From Betaproteobacteria bacterium (GTDB lineage Bacteria > Pseudomonadota > Gammaproteobacteria > Burkholderiales > SG8-39): DNA of 7,926 nucleotides. Location: the NCBI GenBank assembly GCA_029858545.1, contig JAOUFA010000163.1:1-7926 (forward strand), read 5' to 3'. Below, one piece after another: positions 1 to 6,086 of this stretch. The notes beneath the pieces are model-generated. The model was not told where the DNA came from. It did not search any database and was given only the letters and a program-made list of their open reading frames with translations. The position numbers and the translations under genes were made by a program. The stretch's first letter is position 1; every line of letters starts with the position of its first letter.

Positions 1-177
1 CGGCTGGCCGCGCGCGGCGGATTCATGCATGTGCCGCTATTGCCCGAGCAGGCGGCGCGCCGCCCGGAGCAGCCCTGCCTGCCGCTCGAGATCATGGTCG
101 AGGGCGTGCGCACCGCGCTCGAGGTTGCGCTGCGCGTGCGCGACGATCTGCGCGAGACCGGGGGCCGCATCGCCTGA
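1..177 (+). CDS. pcp: Pyroglutamyl-peptidase I (pyrrolidone-carboxylate peptidase), C-terminal fragment
   Basis: This is the last 58 codons of a gene that begins before the window, read in frame from base 1 to the TGA at 175-177. The enzyme removes N-terminal pyroglutamate from peptides in the cytoplasm as a Cys-His-Glu peptidase (family C15). The visible segment GGFMHVPLLPEQ (fragment residues 6-17) matches the conserved block carrying the catalytic histidine, here H10 of the fragment. It is followed by the helix typical of the family C-terminus (LPLEIMVEGVRTALEVAL). The catalytic Glu and Cys would lie upstream, so activity cannot be judged. The next gene, also a peptidase for modified peptides, starts 39 bases downstream on the same strand, which suggests a shared transcript. 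The family call rests on this one motif and the fold-typical tail; confidence is good but not complete. Confidence 0.8.
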   Translation, partial: RLAARGGFMHVPLLPEQAARRPEQPCLPLEIMVEGVRTALEVALRVRDDLRETGGRIA

Positions 178-216
178 AGCGACGCGGCCGCGTGTCGCCG
201 CGAAAGAGAGGGGATT

Positions 217-1086
217 ATGTCGAAGAGCGTTGCTCCAGTATTGGTGATCCATGGCGGAGCCGGGAGTTCGCGCACGATCGATCGGCGCAGGCTGATCGCC
301 CGCGAACAGGCATTGAAGGGCATTCTCGATGCGGTGTACCGGGCGCTGCAGCGCGGCAGCAGCGCCTTGAAGGCGGTTGCGCTCGCGGTGGAAATGCTGG
401 AGGACGATCCGCAGTTCAATGCCGGCCGCGGATCCAAGCTCCAGGCCGACGGCAAGATTCGCATGAGCGCCGCGCTGATGGACGGCAGCCGACGACGATT
501 CGCGGGCGCGGTCAATGTGGAGGGAGTCAGAAATCCGATCCGCCTGTCCGAGCGCCTGCTGCGCAACCCGCCCGACGGGAGTCGTGTGCTGGCCGGGCCC
601 GGTGCGGCGAGGTTCGCCCGATCGCAACAACTGCGCTTTCGCAGCCCCTATACCGACGAGCGGAAACGCGAGTTCCGGCGTGCCGGCAAAGGAAAGTTCG
701 GCACCGTCGGCGCCGTGGCGCTGGACAGCAAGGGTCGGCTGGCCGCCGCCACTTCGACCGGCGGACGCGGGCTCGAATATCCGCACCGCGTCTCCGACAC
801 GCCTACCGTGGCCGCAAACTATGCCAATTCCTCATGTGCCGTATCGGCCACCGGGGTCGGGGAGGAAATCGTCGACTTCGCGGTCGCCAGCCATCTGTGC
901 AGCCTCCGCGAAACCGGCATCGGCGTCGCGCGGGCGAGCCGGATGCTGAAACAGCAGGCGGACAAGAGCCGCGCCCGCTTCGGCTGGATTGCGCTCGACG
1001 CAGACGGCAACTTCTACGTGGCCACGACCACAGCGCACATCATCTGGGCGGCGGCGACCGCGGCGAAATTGGAAGTGCACGCCTGA
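217..1086 (+). CDS. Isoaspartyl peptidase / plant-type L-asparaginase (Ntn hydrolase, family T2)
   Basis: This 289-residue protein belongs to the self-cleaving N-terminal nucleophile family that hydrolyses beta-aspartyl (isoaspartyl) dipeptides and L-asparagine. Family landmarks in order: HGGAG (12-16), NAGRGS (68-73), and the autocleavage site FGTVGAVALD (161-170), with T163 as the predicted nucleophile freed by cleavage of G162-T163. STGG (180-183) follows, then R191 and D194 of the substrate-binding RVxD segment, then T212-G213. Spacing from T163 to T181, R191 and D194 matches E. coli IaaA (T179, T197, R207, D210). Two places differ from the usual pattern: RVSD replaces RVGD, and the C-terminal block reads ATTTAHIIWA rather than the familiar NTxGMYRG-like segment, so this is a divergent clade and its substrate is open. 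The ATG has a purine-rich ribosome site (agaggg) just upstream. No signal peptide is evident, so it is probably cytoplasmic, working with the upstream pyroglutamyl peptidase in peptide salvage. Confidence 0.92.
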   Translation: MSKSVAPVLVIHGGAGSSRTIDRRRLIAREQALKGILDAVYRALQRGSSALKAVALAVEMLEDDPQFNAGRGSKLQADGKIRMSAALMDGSRRRFAGAVNVEGVRNPIRLSERLLRNPPDGSRVLAGPGAARFARSQQLRFRSPYTDERKREFRRAGKGKFGTVGAVALDSKGRLAAATSTGGRGLEYPHRVSDTPTVAANYANSSCAVSATGVGEEIVDFAVASHLCSLRETGIGVARASRMLKQQADKSRARFGWIALDADGNFYVATTTAHIIWAAATAAKLEVHA

Positions 1087-1160
1087 TCCCGGGCCGACTT
1101 TACAGTTGCGCCGAGGGATTGCGCCCGTGGCGCCGCCTTGACGAGGCTTCGTACTTACAA
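1087..1160. other. Convergent intergenic gap without a clear terminator
   Basis: These 74 bases separate the 3' ends of the asparaginase gene (plus strand) and the flavin monooxygenase-like gene (minus strand). I see no GC-rich hairpin followed by a T run on either strand. The only repeat noticed is TTGCGCC, occurring at 1106-1112 and 1119-1125 in direct orientation. Termination may be Rho-dependent. Confidence 0.5.
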
Positions 1161-2426
1161 CTACAACCCGTACATCCCCCAGGCCATCCCGAAGTGGTTC
1201 CGCGCCAGCCCCGAGGCGAAATTGAGCGGCTGCGAGGAGCTGTGCCCGCGGTACATCGCGACGTCGTGAAAATAGCGTTGCAGCTTCTGCCCCTTGCGCG
1301 CGAGCGCCGAGCCCGCGGTGTGAAAGAGCAGTTCGACCGCCTCGCAGGCCATGCGCCCGGAGTGCTGCAGCATGCCCCACAGGCGCATGTTCTCCTGCAC
1401 GCTGATCGGCGTGCCGTCGGCGGCCCAGCGCGCGCAGTAGTCGGCGTACATTTCGCAGCCCTTGATCATCAGCGCCTCGGCGGCATCGGTCAGCGTGAGC
1501 GCCTGGCCCCATGAGCGCTGGTAGTCGAAATGTTCGAAGCGCGGCATCTGCGGCATCGACAGGGTCTTGCGCGTGCGGATGAGTTCCTCGTACTCGTCGA
1601 GCGCCGCGCGCGCGGCGCCGAGCACCGGCACGATGAGCGTGGCGTGAAACGGTCCGGCGAGGCGGCCGAGGTACATCGGGTTGCCGTGCAAACGCGTGCC
1701 GTGGGTGCCATCGGCCATGCTCTCGGGAGTCGAGGCCAGGCCCGGCGAGAGGTAACCGACATGGTACTCGGGGATGAACACCTTTTCGACGCGCACGCTG
1801 TTCGAGCCGCTTGCCTTCATGCCCATCACCTTGTCGCCGCCCCAGTCGTCGAGGATCGTGAAGTCCTTGCGCGGCACGACCGCATGCGCGACGACGGGCG
1901 CGGCATTCTCGCGCTTGAGCCATGCGCCGCCGATCAGGTGGGTCGCATAGGGAACGCCCGAGCAGTAGTCCCAGGTGCCTTCGACGAAGTAGCCGCCCGG
2001 CGCGGGAGTGAGCGTGCCCATCGGCGGGGCACGGTGCGGGGCGATGAAATGGCCGTCCCGAGCGAAGAAATCGCGCTGCGCCGGCTCCGGCCAATGCGAG
2101 GCGATTTCAAAGGCATGCGAGGCACCGAGCGCGAGGCACCAGCCGGAGCCCGGATGGCCGGCGGAGATCTCGGTCATGACCTTGTAGAAGGTCGCAAGGT
2201 CGAATTCGTAGCCGCCGAACAGGCGCGGCTGAGAGCAGCGGTAGAAGCCGGCCTTGACGAATTCCTCGTGCAGCGAGGGTGAGTAGCAGCCGCGCTCGTC
2301 GGCTTCATCCTGCTCGGCACGCAGCCGGGCGCGCAAGGCGACCGCGCGCGCGATCATCTCTTTCGGTGTGAGCTCGGGTTCGGGGACCGCGATCCGCGGT
2401 GCCGGACGCTGCAAGTTCGGTTTCAT
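1161..2426 (-). CDS. Acyl-CoA dehydrogenase-fold protein, probable group D flavin-dependent monooxygenase
   Basis: This 421-residue soluble protein has the acyl-CoA dehydrogenase fold: an N-terminal helical domain (about 20-140, with LFGGYEF at 69-75), a central beta domain (about 140-240) and a C-terminal four-helix domain (about 245-421). The central domain has GTWDYCSGVPYAT (150-162), like the flavin-contact segment of HsaA, DszC and the 4-hydroxyphenylacetate hydroxylase oxygenase. It also has GMKASGSNSVRVEKVFIP (202-219), the family's GSxSV block. The C-terminal stretch ending LQRYFHDVAMYRGH resembles the group D monooxygenases more than true acyl-CoA dehydrogenases, so hydroxylation of an aromatic or other small substrate with reduced flavin is the likelier activity. 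Such enzymes need a separate flavin reductase, and none is encoded here. The ATG lies in an ATGA overlap with the preceding gene's stop, and a GAGGT ribosome site (2435-2439) sits inside that gene's last codons, so translation is probably coupled. A dehydrogenase role remains possible. Confidence 0.82.
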   Translation of the reverse strand: MKPNLQRPAPRIAVPEPELTPKEMIARAVALRARLRAEQDEADERGCYSPSLHEEFVKAGFYRCSQPRLFGGYEFDLATFYKVMTEISAGHPGSGWCLALGASHAFEIASHWPEPAQRDFFARDGHFIAPHRAPPMGTLTPAPGGYFVEGTWDYCSGVPYATHLIGGAWLKRENAAPVVAHAVVPRKDFTILDDWGGDKVMGMKASGSNSVRVEKVFIPEYHVGYLSPGLASTPESMADGTHGTRLHGNPMYLGRLAGPFHATLIVPVLGAARAALDEYEELIRTRKTLSMPQMPRFEHFDYQRSWGQALTLTDAAEALMIKGCEMYADYCARWAADGTPISVQENMRLWGMLQHSGRMACEAVELLFHTAGSALARKGQKLQRYFHDVAMYRGHSSSQPLNFASGLARNHFGMAWGMYGL

Positions 2427-3541
2427 CCGCCCCAGACCTCGCGCGCGGTATCGACGACGAGTTTGAGTTTCGCCATCTGTTCATCCTCGCTGAGTTCGTT
2501 GCCCTCGATGGTCGAGGCAAATCCGCATTGCGGCGAGAGACACAGTTGATCGAGCGGAATGAATTTGGCCGCTTCGTCGATGCGGCGCTTGAGGTCGTCC
2601 TTCCTTTCCAGCCGCGGCGTTTTCGAAGTGACCAGCCCCAGCACGATCGTCTTGTCCTTCGGCACCAGTCGCAGCGGCGCGAAGGAGCCCGAGCGGGCGT
2701 CGTCGTATTCGAGAAAGAAGGCGTCGACCTTCACCTTGTTGAAGAGCGTGTCGGCGACCTCGTCGTAGCCGCCTTCGGCGGCCCAGGCCGACTTGAAGTT
2801 GCCGCGGCAGATATGCATGCACACCGTCATTCCGGCTGGCTTGCGTGCCAGCGCGGCGTTGACCACCTCGGCATAGGTGTCCAGCAGACCCTTGGACGAT
2901 TCGTAGCCGGCGAGATTGGTGTTGCGCCAGGCGCTGTCGCTCGCAAACCCCCAGCTCGTGTCGTCCAACTGCAGGTAGCGGCAGCCGAGCCCGCCCAGTG
3001 CGGCGATCTGTTCGGCGTAGACCGAGGCGAGGTCGGCGCGGTAGCGGTCCATGTCGGGATAGATCTTCTCGTCGATGCCCATCGCCCGGCCGCGAAAATG
3101 CATCATGCTGGGCGAGGGAATGGTCATCTTCGGCGTGACTTGCGCGACCGACTTCAGGAATCCGAAGTCCTCGGCGAAGATCGTTTTCTCCGATTTGAGC
3201 GGCGCGACGACGCGAAATGACGGCACGGGCGACTCGACCTTGCCCTCGTTCGTGCGAAAGCGCAGCACATGGCCGCTGTCGACGCGCACGACTCCGCCGA
3301 CCTGCCACATATAGTCGAGATACCAGTAATCGCGGCGGAATTCGCCGTCGGTGACCCCTTGCAGTCCCACCTCCTCCTGGCGCGCGACGATGCGGCGGAT
3401 TTCGGCGTCCTCGATCTCCCGCAACCGGGCCGCGGGCAGCCTCCCATCCTTATGGGCCAGGCGAGCGTCCTTGAGTTTTTGCGAACGCAGCAAACTGCCC
3501 ACATGATCGGCGCGAAAGGGGGGGGTAGTACGTGTCGACAC
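2423..3541 (-). CDS. MetE-core methyltransferase (cobalamin-independent methionine synthase C-terminal domain family)
   Basis: This 372-residue zinc methyltransferase corresponds to the catalytic C-terminal barrel of MetE without its N-terminal half, the layout of B. subtilis YxjG/YxjH-type proteins. The N-terminus FRADHVGSLLR (9-19) is the family signature. The predicted zinc ligands are all present: H243 and C245 in MHICRGN, E278 in FFLEYDD, and C339 in LSPQCGF. LQLDD (190-194) is another conserved barrel strand. The family moves a methyl group to a thiol such as homocysteine; the donor for single-domain members is often unknown and may be a corrinoid or another methylated compound rather than folate. 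The start is GTG, supported by GGAG at 3549-3552 seven bases upstream and by agreement with family N-termini. The C-terminal stop overlaps the downstream flavin enzyme by four bases, so the two form an operon. A run of eight C on the coding strand falls at codons 6-8. Confidence 0.88.
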   Translation of the reverse strand: MSTRTTPPFRADHVGSLLRSQKLKDARLAHKDGRLPAARLREIEDAEIRRIVARQEEVGLQGVTDGEFRRDYWYLDYMWQVGGVVRVDSGHVLRFRTNEGKVESPVPSFRVVAPLKSEKTIFAEDFGFLKSVAQVTPKMTIPSPSMMHFRGRAMGIDEKIYPDMDRYRADLASVYAEQIAALGGLGCRYLQLDDTSWGFASDSAWRNTNLAGYESSKGLLDTYAEVVNAALARKPAGMTVCMHICRGNFKSAWAAEGGYDEVADTLFNKVKVDAFFLEYDDARSGSFAPLRLVPKDKTIVLGLVTSKTPRLERKDDLKRRIDEAAKFIPLDQLCLSPQCGFASTIEGNELSEDEQMAKLKLVVDTAREVWGG

Positions 3542-3548
3542 GGGAATT

Positions 3549-3552
3549 CTCC
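3549..3552 (-). promoter_or_regulatory. Ribosome binding site for the GTG start of the MetE-core gene
   Basis: On the minus strand the sequence reads GGAG, then seven bases, then GTG at 3541-3539. It supports the GTG start, which places the conserved FRADHVGSLLR motif at residues 9-19. Confidence 0.6.
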
Positions 3553-3594
3553 GAAATCCTGCGGCGAGAATGTCTTTCGCAGGCAGCCGCCGGC

Positions 3595-3623
3595 ACTATC
3601 GCGTAAACAGGTTGCGCGGGCAA
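3595..3623 (-). promoter_or_regulatory. Candidate sigma-70 promoter for the MetE-core/flavin enzyme operon
   Basis: Read on the minus strand, TTGCCC (3623-3618) is followed after exactly 17 bases by GATAGT (3600-3595). Each hexamer matches four of six consensus positions. It lies about 55 bases upstream of the GTG start. The match is modest, in GC-rich DNA where such boxes occur by chance, so this is a candidate only. Confidence 0.35.
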
Positions 3624-3640
3624 GTCACTCCGGCTATCGT
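3612..3640 (+). promoter_or_regulatory. Candidate sigma-70 promoter for the CoxL-like/TRAP genes
   Basis: TTGCGC (3612-3617) and TATCGT (3635-3640) are separated by 17 bases, with three and four consensus matches. The -10 box is 70 bases before the GTG start of the molybdenum subunit gene. It overlaps the candidate promoter on the opposite strand. Confidence 0.33.
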
Positions 3641-3695
3641 TTCGCGGCGACATCCCGGCGAGTGTGCGGCGGAGTCCGTCCCTGCGGTAGGCAAT

Positions 3696-3704
3696 GGAGG
3701 AGGA
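3696..3704 (+). promoter_or_regulatory. Strong ribosome binding site setting the CoxL-like GTG start
   Basis: GGAGGAGGA ends six bases before GTG at 3711. It selects this start over an in-frame ATG at 3570, whose extra 47 residues look unlike any family N-terminus. From the GTG, the protein opens directly with the conserved GIGQAVRRVED block. Confidence 0.8.
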
Positions 3705-3710
3705 AAGACA

Positions 3711-6044
3711 GTGAACAAGTTCGGAATCGGGCAGGCCGTCCGGCGTGTCGAAGACCAGCGCTTTCTCACCGGGCGCGGACGTTACGTCGACGACATCAGC
3801 CTGCCGCACCAGGCCTACGGAGCACTCGTGCTCTCGCCGTATGCGCATGCGACGATCAAGCGGGTCGATGCCTCGCGCGCAAAGGCCGCACCCGGGGTGC
3901 TGTGCGTGCTCGTGGGGGCCGACGCGGTGGCCGATCATCTGGGCAGTTTCACCGCGCATTTGATGCCCGAGGATGTCGGTGCGCCCAAGGGGCACCGCAG
4001 CTTTCAACCGGTGCTCGCCGCCGAGCGAGTGCGCTTCGTGGGCGATCGCGTCGCCTTCGTGGTGGCCGAAACGCTCGAGCAGGCACGCGACGCGGCCGAA
4101 CTGGTCGAGGTGGAATACAGCGAGCTAGCCGCGGTGATTGACCTCGACGATGCGGCGAAGGACGGCGCGCCCAAGGTGTGGGACGACAATCCGCAGGGCA
4201 ACGTCGCCTACGGTCTCATGTTTGGCAACAAGGACGCGACCGATGCGGCCTTTGCCAAGGCGAAGCATGTCGTCAAGTTGCGGCTCGAGAACAACCGCCT
4301 CGCGCCGAGCTGCATGGAGCCGCGCAGTTCGCTCGGCGACTACAACGCGGCCGACCAGCAGTTCACGCTCTATACCGGCTCGCAAAACCCGCACGGCTGC
4401 CGCATGGAGATGTCGCACATCTTCCATGTGGCGGAGAACTCGATTCGCGTCGTATCGCCCGATGTGGGCGGCGGCTTCGGCATGAAGGGCGGCGCGTTCC
4501 CCGACGATGCGCTCGTGCTGTGGGCGTCGCGCCGCGTCGGTCGCCCGGTGAAGTGGGTGGCGACGAGGAGCGAGTCCATGCTCACCGACACCCACGGACG
4601 CGACCACGTGCACCATGGCGAGATGGCGCTCGACGAAGCAGGCAGGATTATCGGCATCCGCACGCGCTCGACCACCGCGGTGGGGGCGTATTTCATCGGA
4701 CCCGCGATGGTGGTGGGCGCCTTCTCGATACGCCTGATTCCGGAGGCCTATGACGTGCCGGCGATTCACGTGATGACCCAGGGCCTGTTCACGAATACCG
4801 CGCCGATGGGCCCCTACCGCGGGGCTGGGCGCCCCGAAGCGGCCTACCTGATCGAGCGCCTGGTCGAGCAGGCCGCGCGCCAGGCCGGCATCGATCCCGT
4901 AGAGCTGCGCCGGCGCAACTTTATTGCGCCGGAGAAGATGCCGTATCCGACGCCAACCTTCTATAACTACGATTCGGGCGAGTTCCGGCGCGTCTTTGAC
5001 CGTGCGCTTGAAATGGCAGACTGGAACGGCTATGCCGCGCGCAAGGCGGCCTCCGAAAAGAAGGGCCGGCTGCGCGGCCGTGCGGCGAGTTACTTCATCG
5101 AGCCCTCGGGCATCTTCAACGACAGAATGGAGCTGCGCTTCGATCCGGGCGGCTCGCTCACCGTGGTCGCAGGAACGCACTCGCATGGCCAGGGCCACGC
5201 GACGGTCTATGCGCAGATGGCCTCCGAATGGCTCGGCGTGCCGTTCGAGAGCATCCGGTTCGTCCAGGGCGATACCGCGCAGGTATCGTTCGGCCGCGGC
5301 AGCTATGCGTCGCGCAGCTCTCTCGTCGGCGGCAATGCGCTGAAGATCGCCGCCGACGCGATTGTCGAGAAAGCGAAGCCAATGGCCGCCGCGATCATGG
5401 AGTCCGCGGTCGCCGACATCGAGTTCAAGGAAGGCAACTTTTGCATTGTCGGCACCGACAAGAAGATCTCGATGGTCGACGTCGCGAAGGCGTTCTATGC
5501 ACCAATGGGACTTACCGACAAGCTCGGTGTCGGGCTCGAGGCGAGCGGCTCGTTCGGTACCAACCCGACCAACCATCCCAACGGCAGCCACGTGTGCGAG
5601 CTGGAAGTCGATGCCGAGACCGGCGCGGTAACGATCGATCGCTACGCGACCGTCACCGACGTGGGGCGCGCGCTCAATCCGATGATCATCGAGGGCCAGG
5701 TGCACGGTGGCATCGGCCAGGGCATCGGCCAGGCGCTGCTCGAGCATGCGCGCTACGACCCGCAATCGGGTCAGCTGCTGACCGGCAGCTTCATGGATTA
5801 CGCGATGCCGCGTGCCGACGACATCCCCACGCTGAACTGCGCGATCGAAGAAGTGCCGTGCAAGACCAATCCGCTCGGCGTCAAGGGGGTCGGTGAGGCG
5901 GGCACGACCGCCTCGCCGTCGACCGTGATCAACGCGCTGCTCGACGCGCTCGCGCCGCTCGGCGTGAAGCAGATCGAGATGCCGGCGACGCCGCTGCGCG
6001 TGTGGGAGGCGATCCAGCGCGCCCGCTCGGTGCGCGCCGCCTGA
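3711..6044 (+). CDS. CoxL/xanthine dehydrogenase-family molybdopterin-binding subunit (form II-like)
   Basis: This 777-residue protein is the large, molybdenum-cofactor subunit of a molybdenum hydroxylase, an enzyme class that hydroxylates carbon centres of aldehydes, N-heteroaromatics or purines using water. It opens with GIGQAVRRVEDQRFLTGRGRYVDD, typical of CoxL-type proteins. Cofactor-contact motifs follow: QNPH (225-228), DVGGGFGMKGG (251-261), PYRGAGR (368-374) and GVGEAGT (726-732), where E729 is the predicted catalytic base. Genuine aerobic CO dehydrogenase carries AYxCSFR with a cysteine at the active-site loop; the RGAGR version marks form II relatives of unsettled substrate. CO oxidation is therefore unlikely. 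Length and motif order are complete. The iron-sulfur (CoxS-like) and FAD (CoxM-like) subunits that normally pass electrons on are not encoded beside it. A TRAP binding-protein gene follows after 42 bases on the same strand, suggesting that the transporter delivers its substrate. There is no export signal, so it is likely cytoplasmic. Confidence 0.9.
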   Translation: MNKFGIGQAVRRVEDQRFLTGRGRYVDDISLPHQAYGALVLSPYAHATIKRVDASRAKAAPGVLCVLVGADAVADHLGSFTAHLMPEDVGAPKGHRSFQPVLAAERVRFVGDRVAFVVAETLEQARDAAELVEVEYSELAAVIDLDDAAKDGAPKVWDDNPQGNVAYGLMFGNKDATDAAFAKAKHVVKLRLENNRLAPSCMEPRSSLGDYNAADQQFTLYTGSQNPHGCRMEMSHIFHVAENSIRVVSPDVGGGFGMKGGAFPDDALVLWASRRVGRPVKWVATRSESMLTDTHGRDHVHHGEMALDEAGRIIGIRTRSTTAVGAYFIGPAMVVGAFSIRLIPEAYDVPAIHVMTQGLFTNTAPMGPYRGAGRPEAAYLIERLVEQAARQAGIDPVELRRRNFIAPEKMPYPTPTFYNYDSGEFRRVFDRALEMADWNGYAARKAASEKKGRLRGRAASYFIEPSGIFNDRMELRFDPGGSLTVVAGTHSHGQGHATVYAQMASEWLGVPFESIRFVQGDTAQVSFGRGSYASRSSLVGGNALKIAADAIVEKAKPMAAAIMESAVADIEFKEGNFCIVGTDKKISMVDVAKAFYAPMGLTDKLGVGLEASGSFGTNPTNHPNGSHVCELEVDAETGAVTIDRYATVTDVGRALNPMIIEGQVHGGIGQGIGQALLEHARYDPQSGQLLTGSFMDYAMPRADDIPTLNCAIEEVPCKTNPLGVKGVGEAGTTASPSTVINALLDALAPLGVKQIEMPATPLRVWEAIQRARSVRAA

Positions 6045-6086
6045 CAGGAAGAACCTACAACAACGATTTCAACCGGAGGAGACGAC

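Noticed and set aside
1106..1125. TTGCGCC direct repeat in the convergent gap
   Set aside because: Only seven bases long, in GC-rich DNA; likely chance and not enough to call a binding site.
192..1514. Open frame of 440 codons overlapping the asparaginase gene and the end of the flavin enzyme gene
   Set aside because: It is out of frame with the well-supported asparaginase and antisense to the next gene, has no family resemblance and is rich in Arg and Gly.
832..2094. Open frame of 420 codons on the minus strand in another frame of the flavin enzyme gene
   Set aside because: It overlaps the true minus-strand gene in a shifted frame, and its translation is low in motif content and Arg-rich.
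2423..3541. A truncated or decayed metE gene
   Set aside because: The single-domain length, intact zinc ligands and normal N-terminal signature match an established family of short MetE-core proteins; no remnant of the missing half is seen upstream.
3570..3710. Upstream in-frame extension of the CoxL-like protein from ATG 3570
   Set aside because: The extra 47 residues do not resemble family N-termini, would cover the candidate promoters, and ATG 3570 lacks a strong ribosome site, whereas GTG 3711 has GGAGGAGGA at ideal distance.
4125..5765. Open frame of 546 codons antisense to the molybdenum subunit gene
   Set aside because: Its translation is Arg/His/Ala-rich with no family motif, and it lies wholly opposite a gene with intact conserved motifs. 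Long antisense frames are common in GC-rich coding DNA.
3711..6044. Naming the large subunit carbon monoxide dehydrogenase CoxL
   Set aside because: The AYxCSFR loop of true CO dehydrogenases is absent (PYRGAGR instead), and no CoxM or CoxS genes accompany it.
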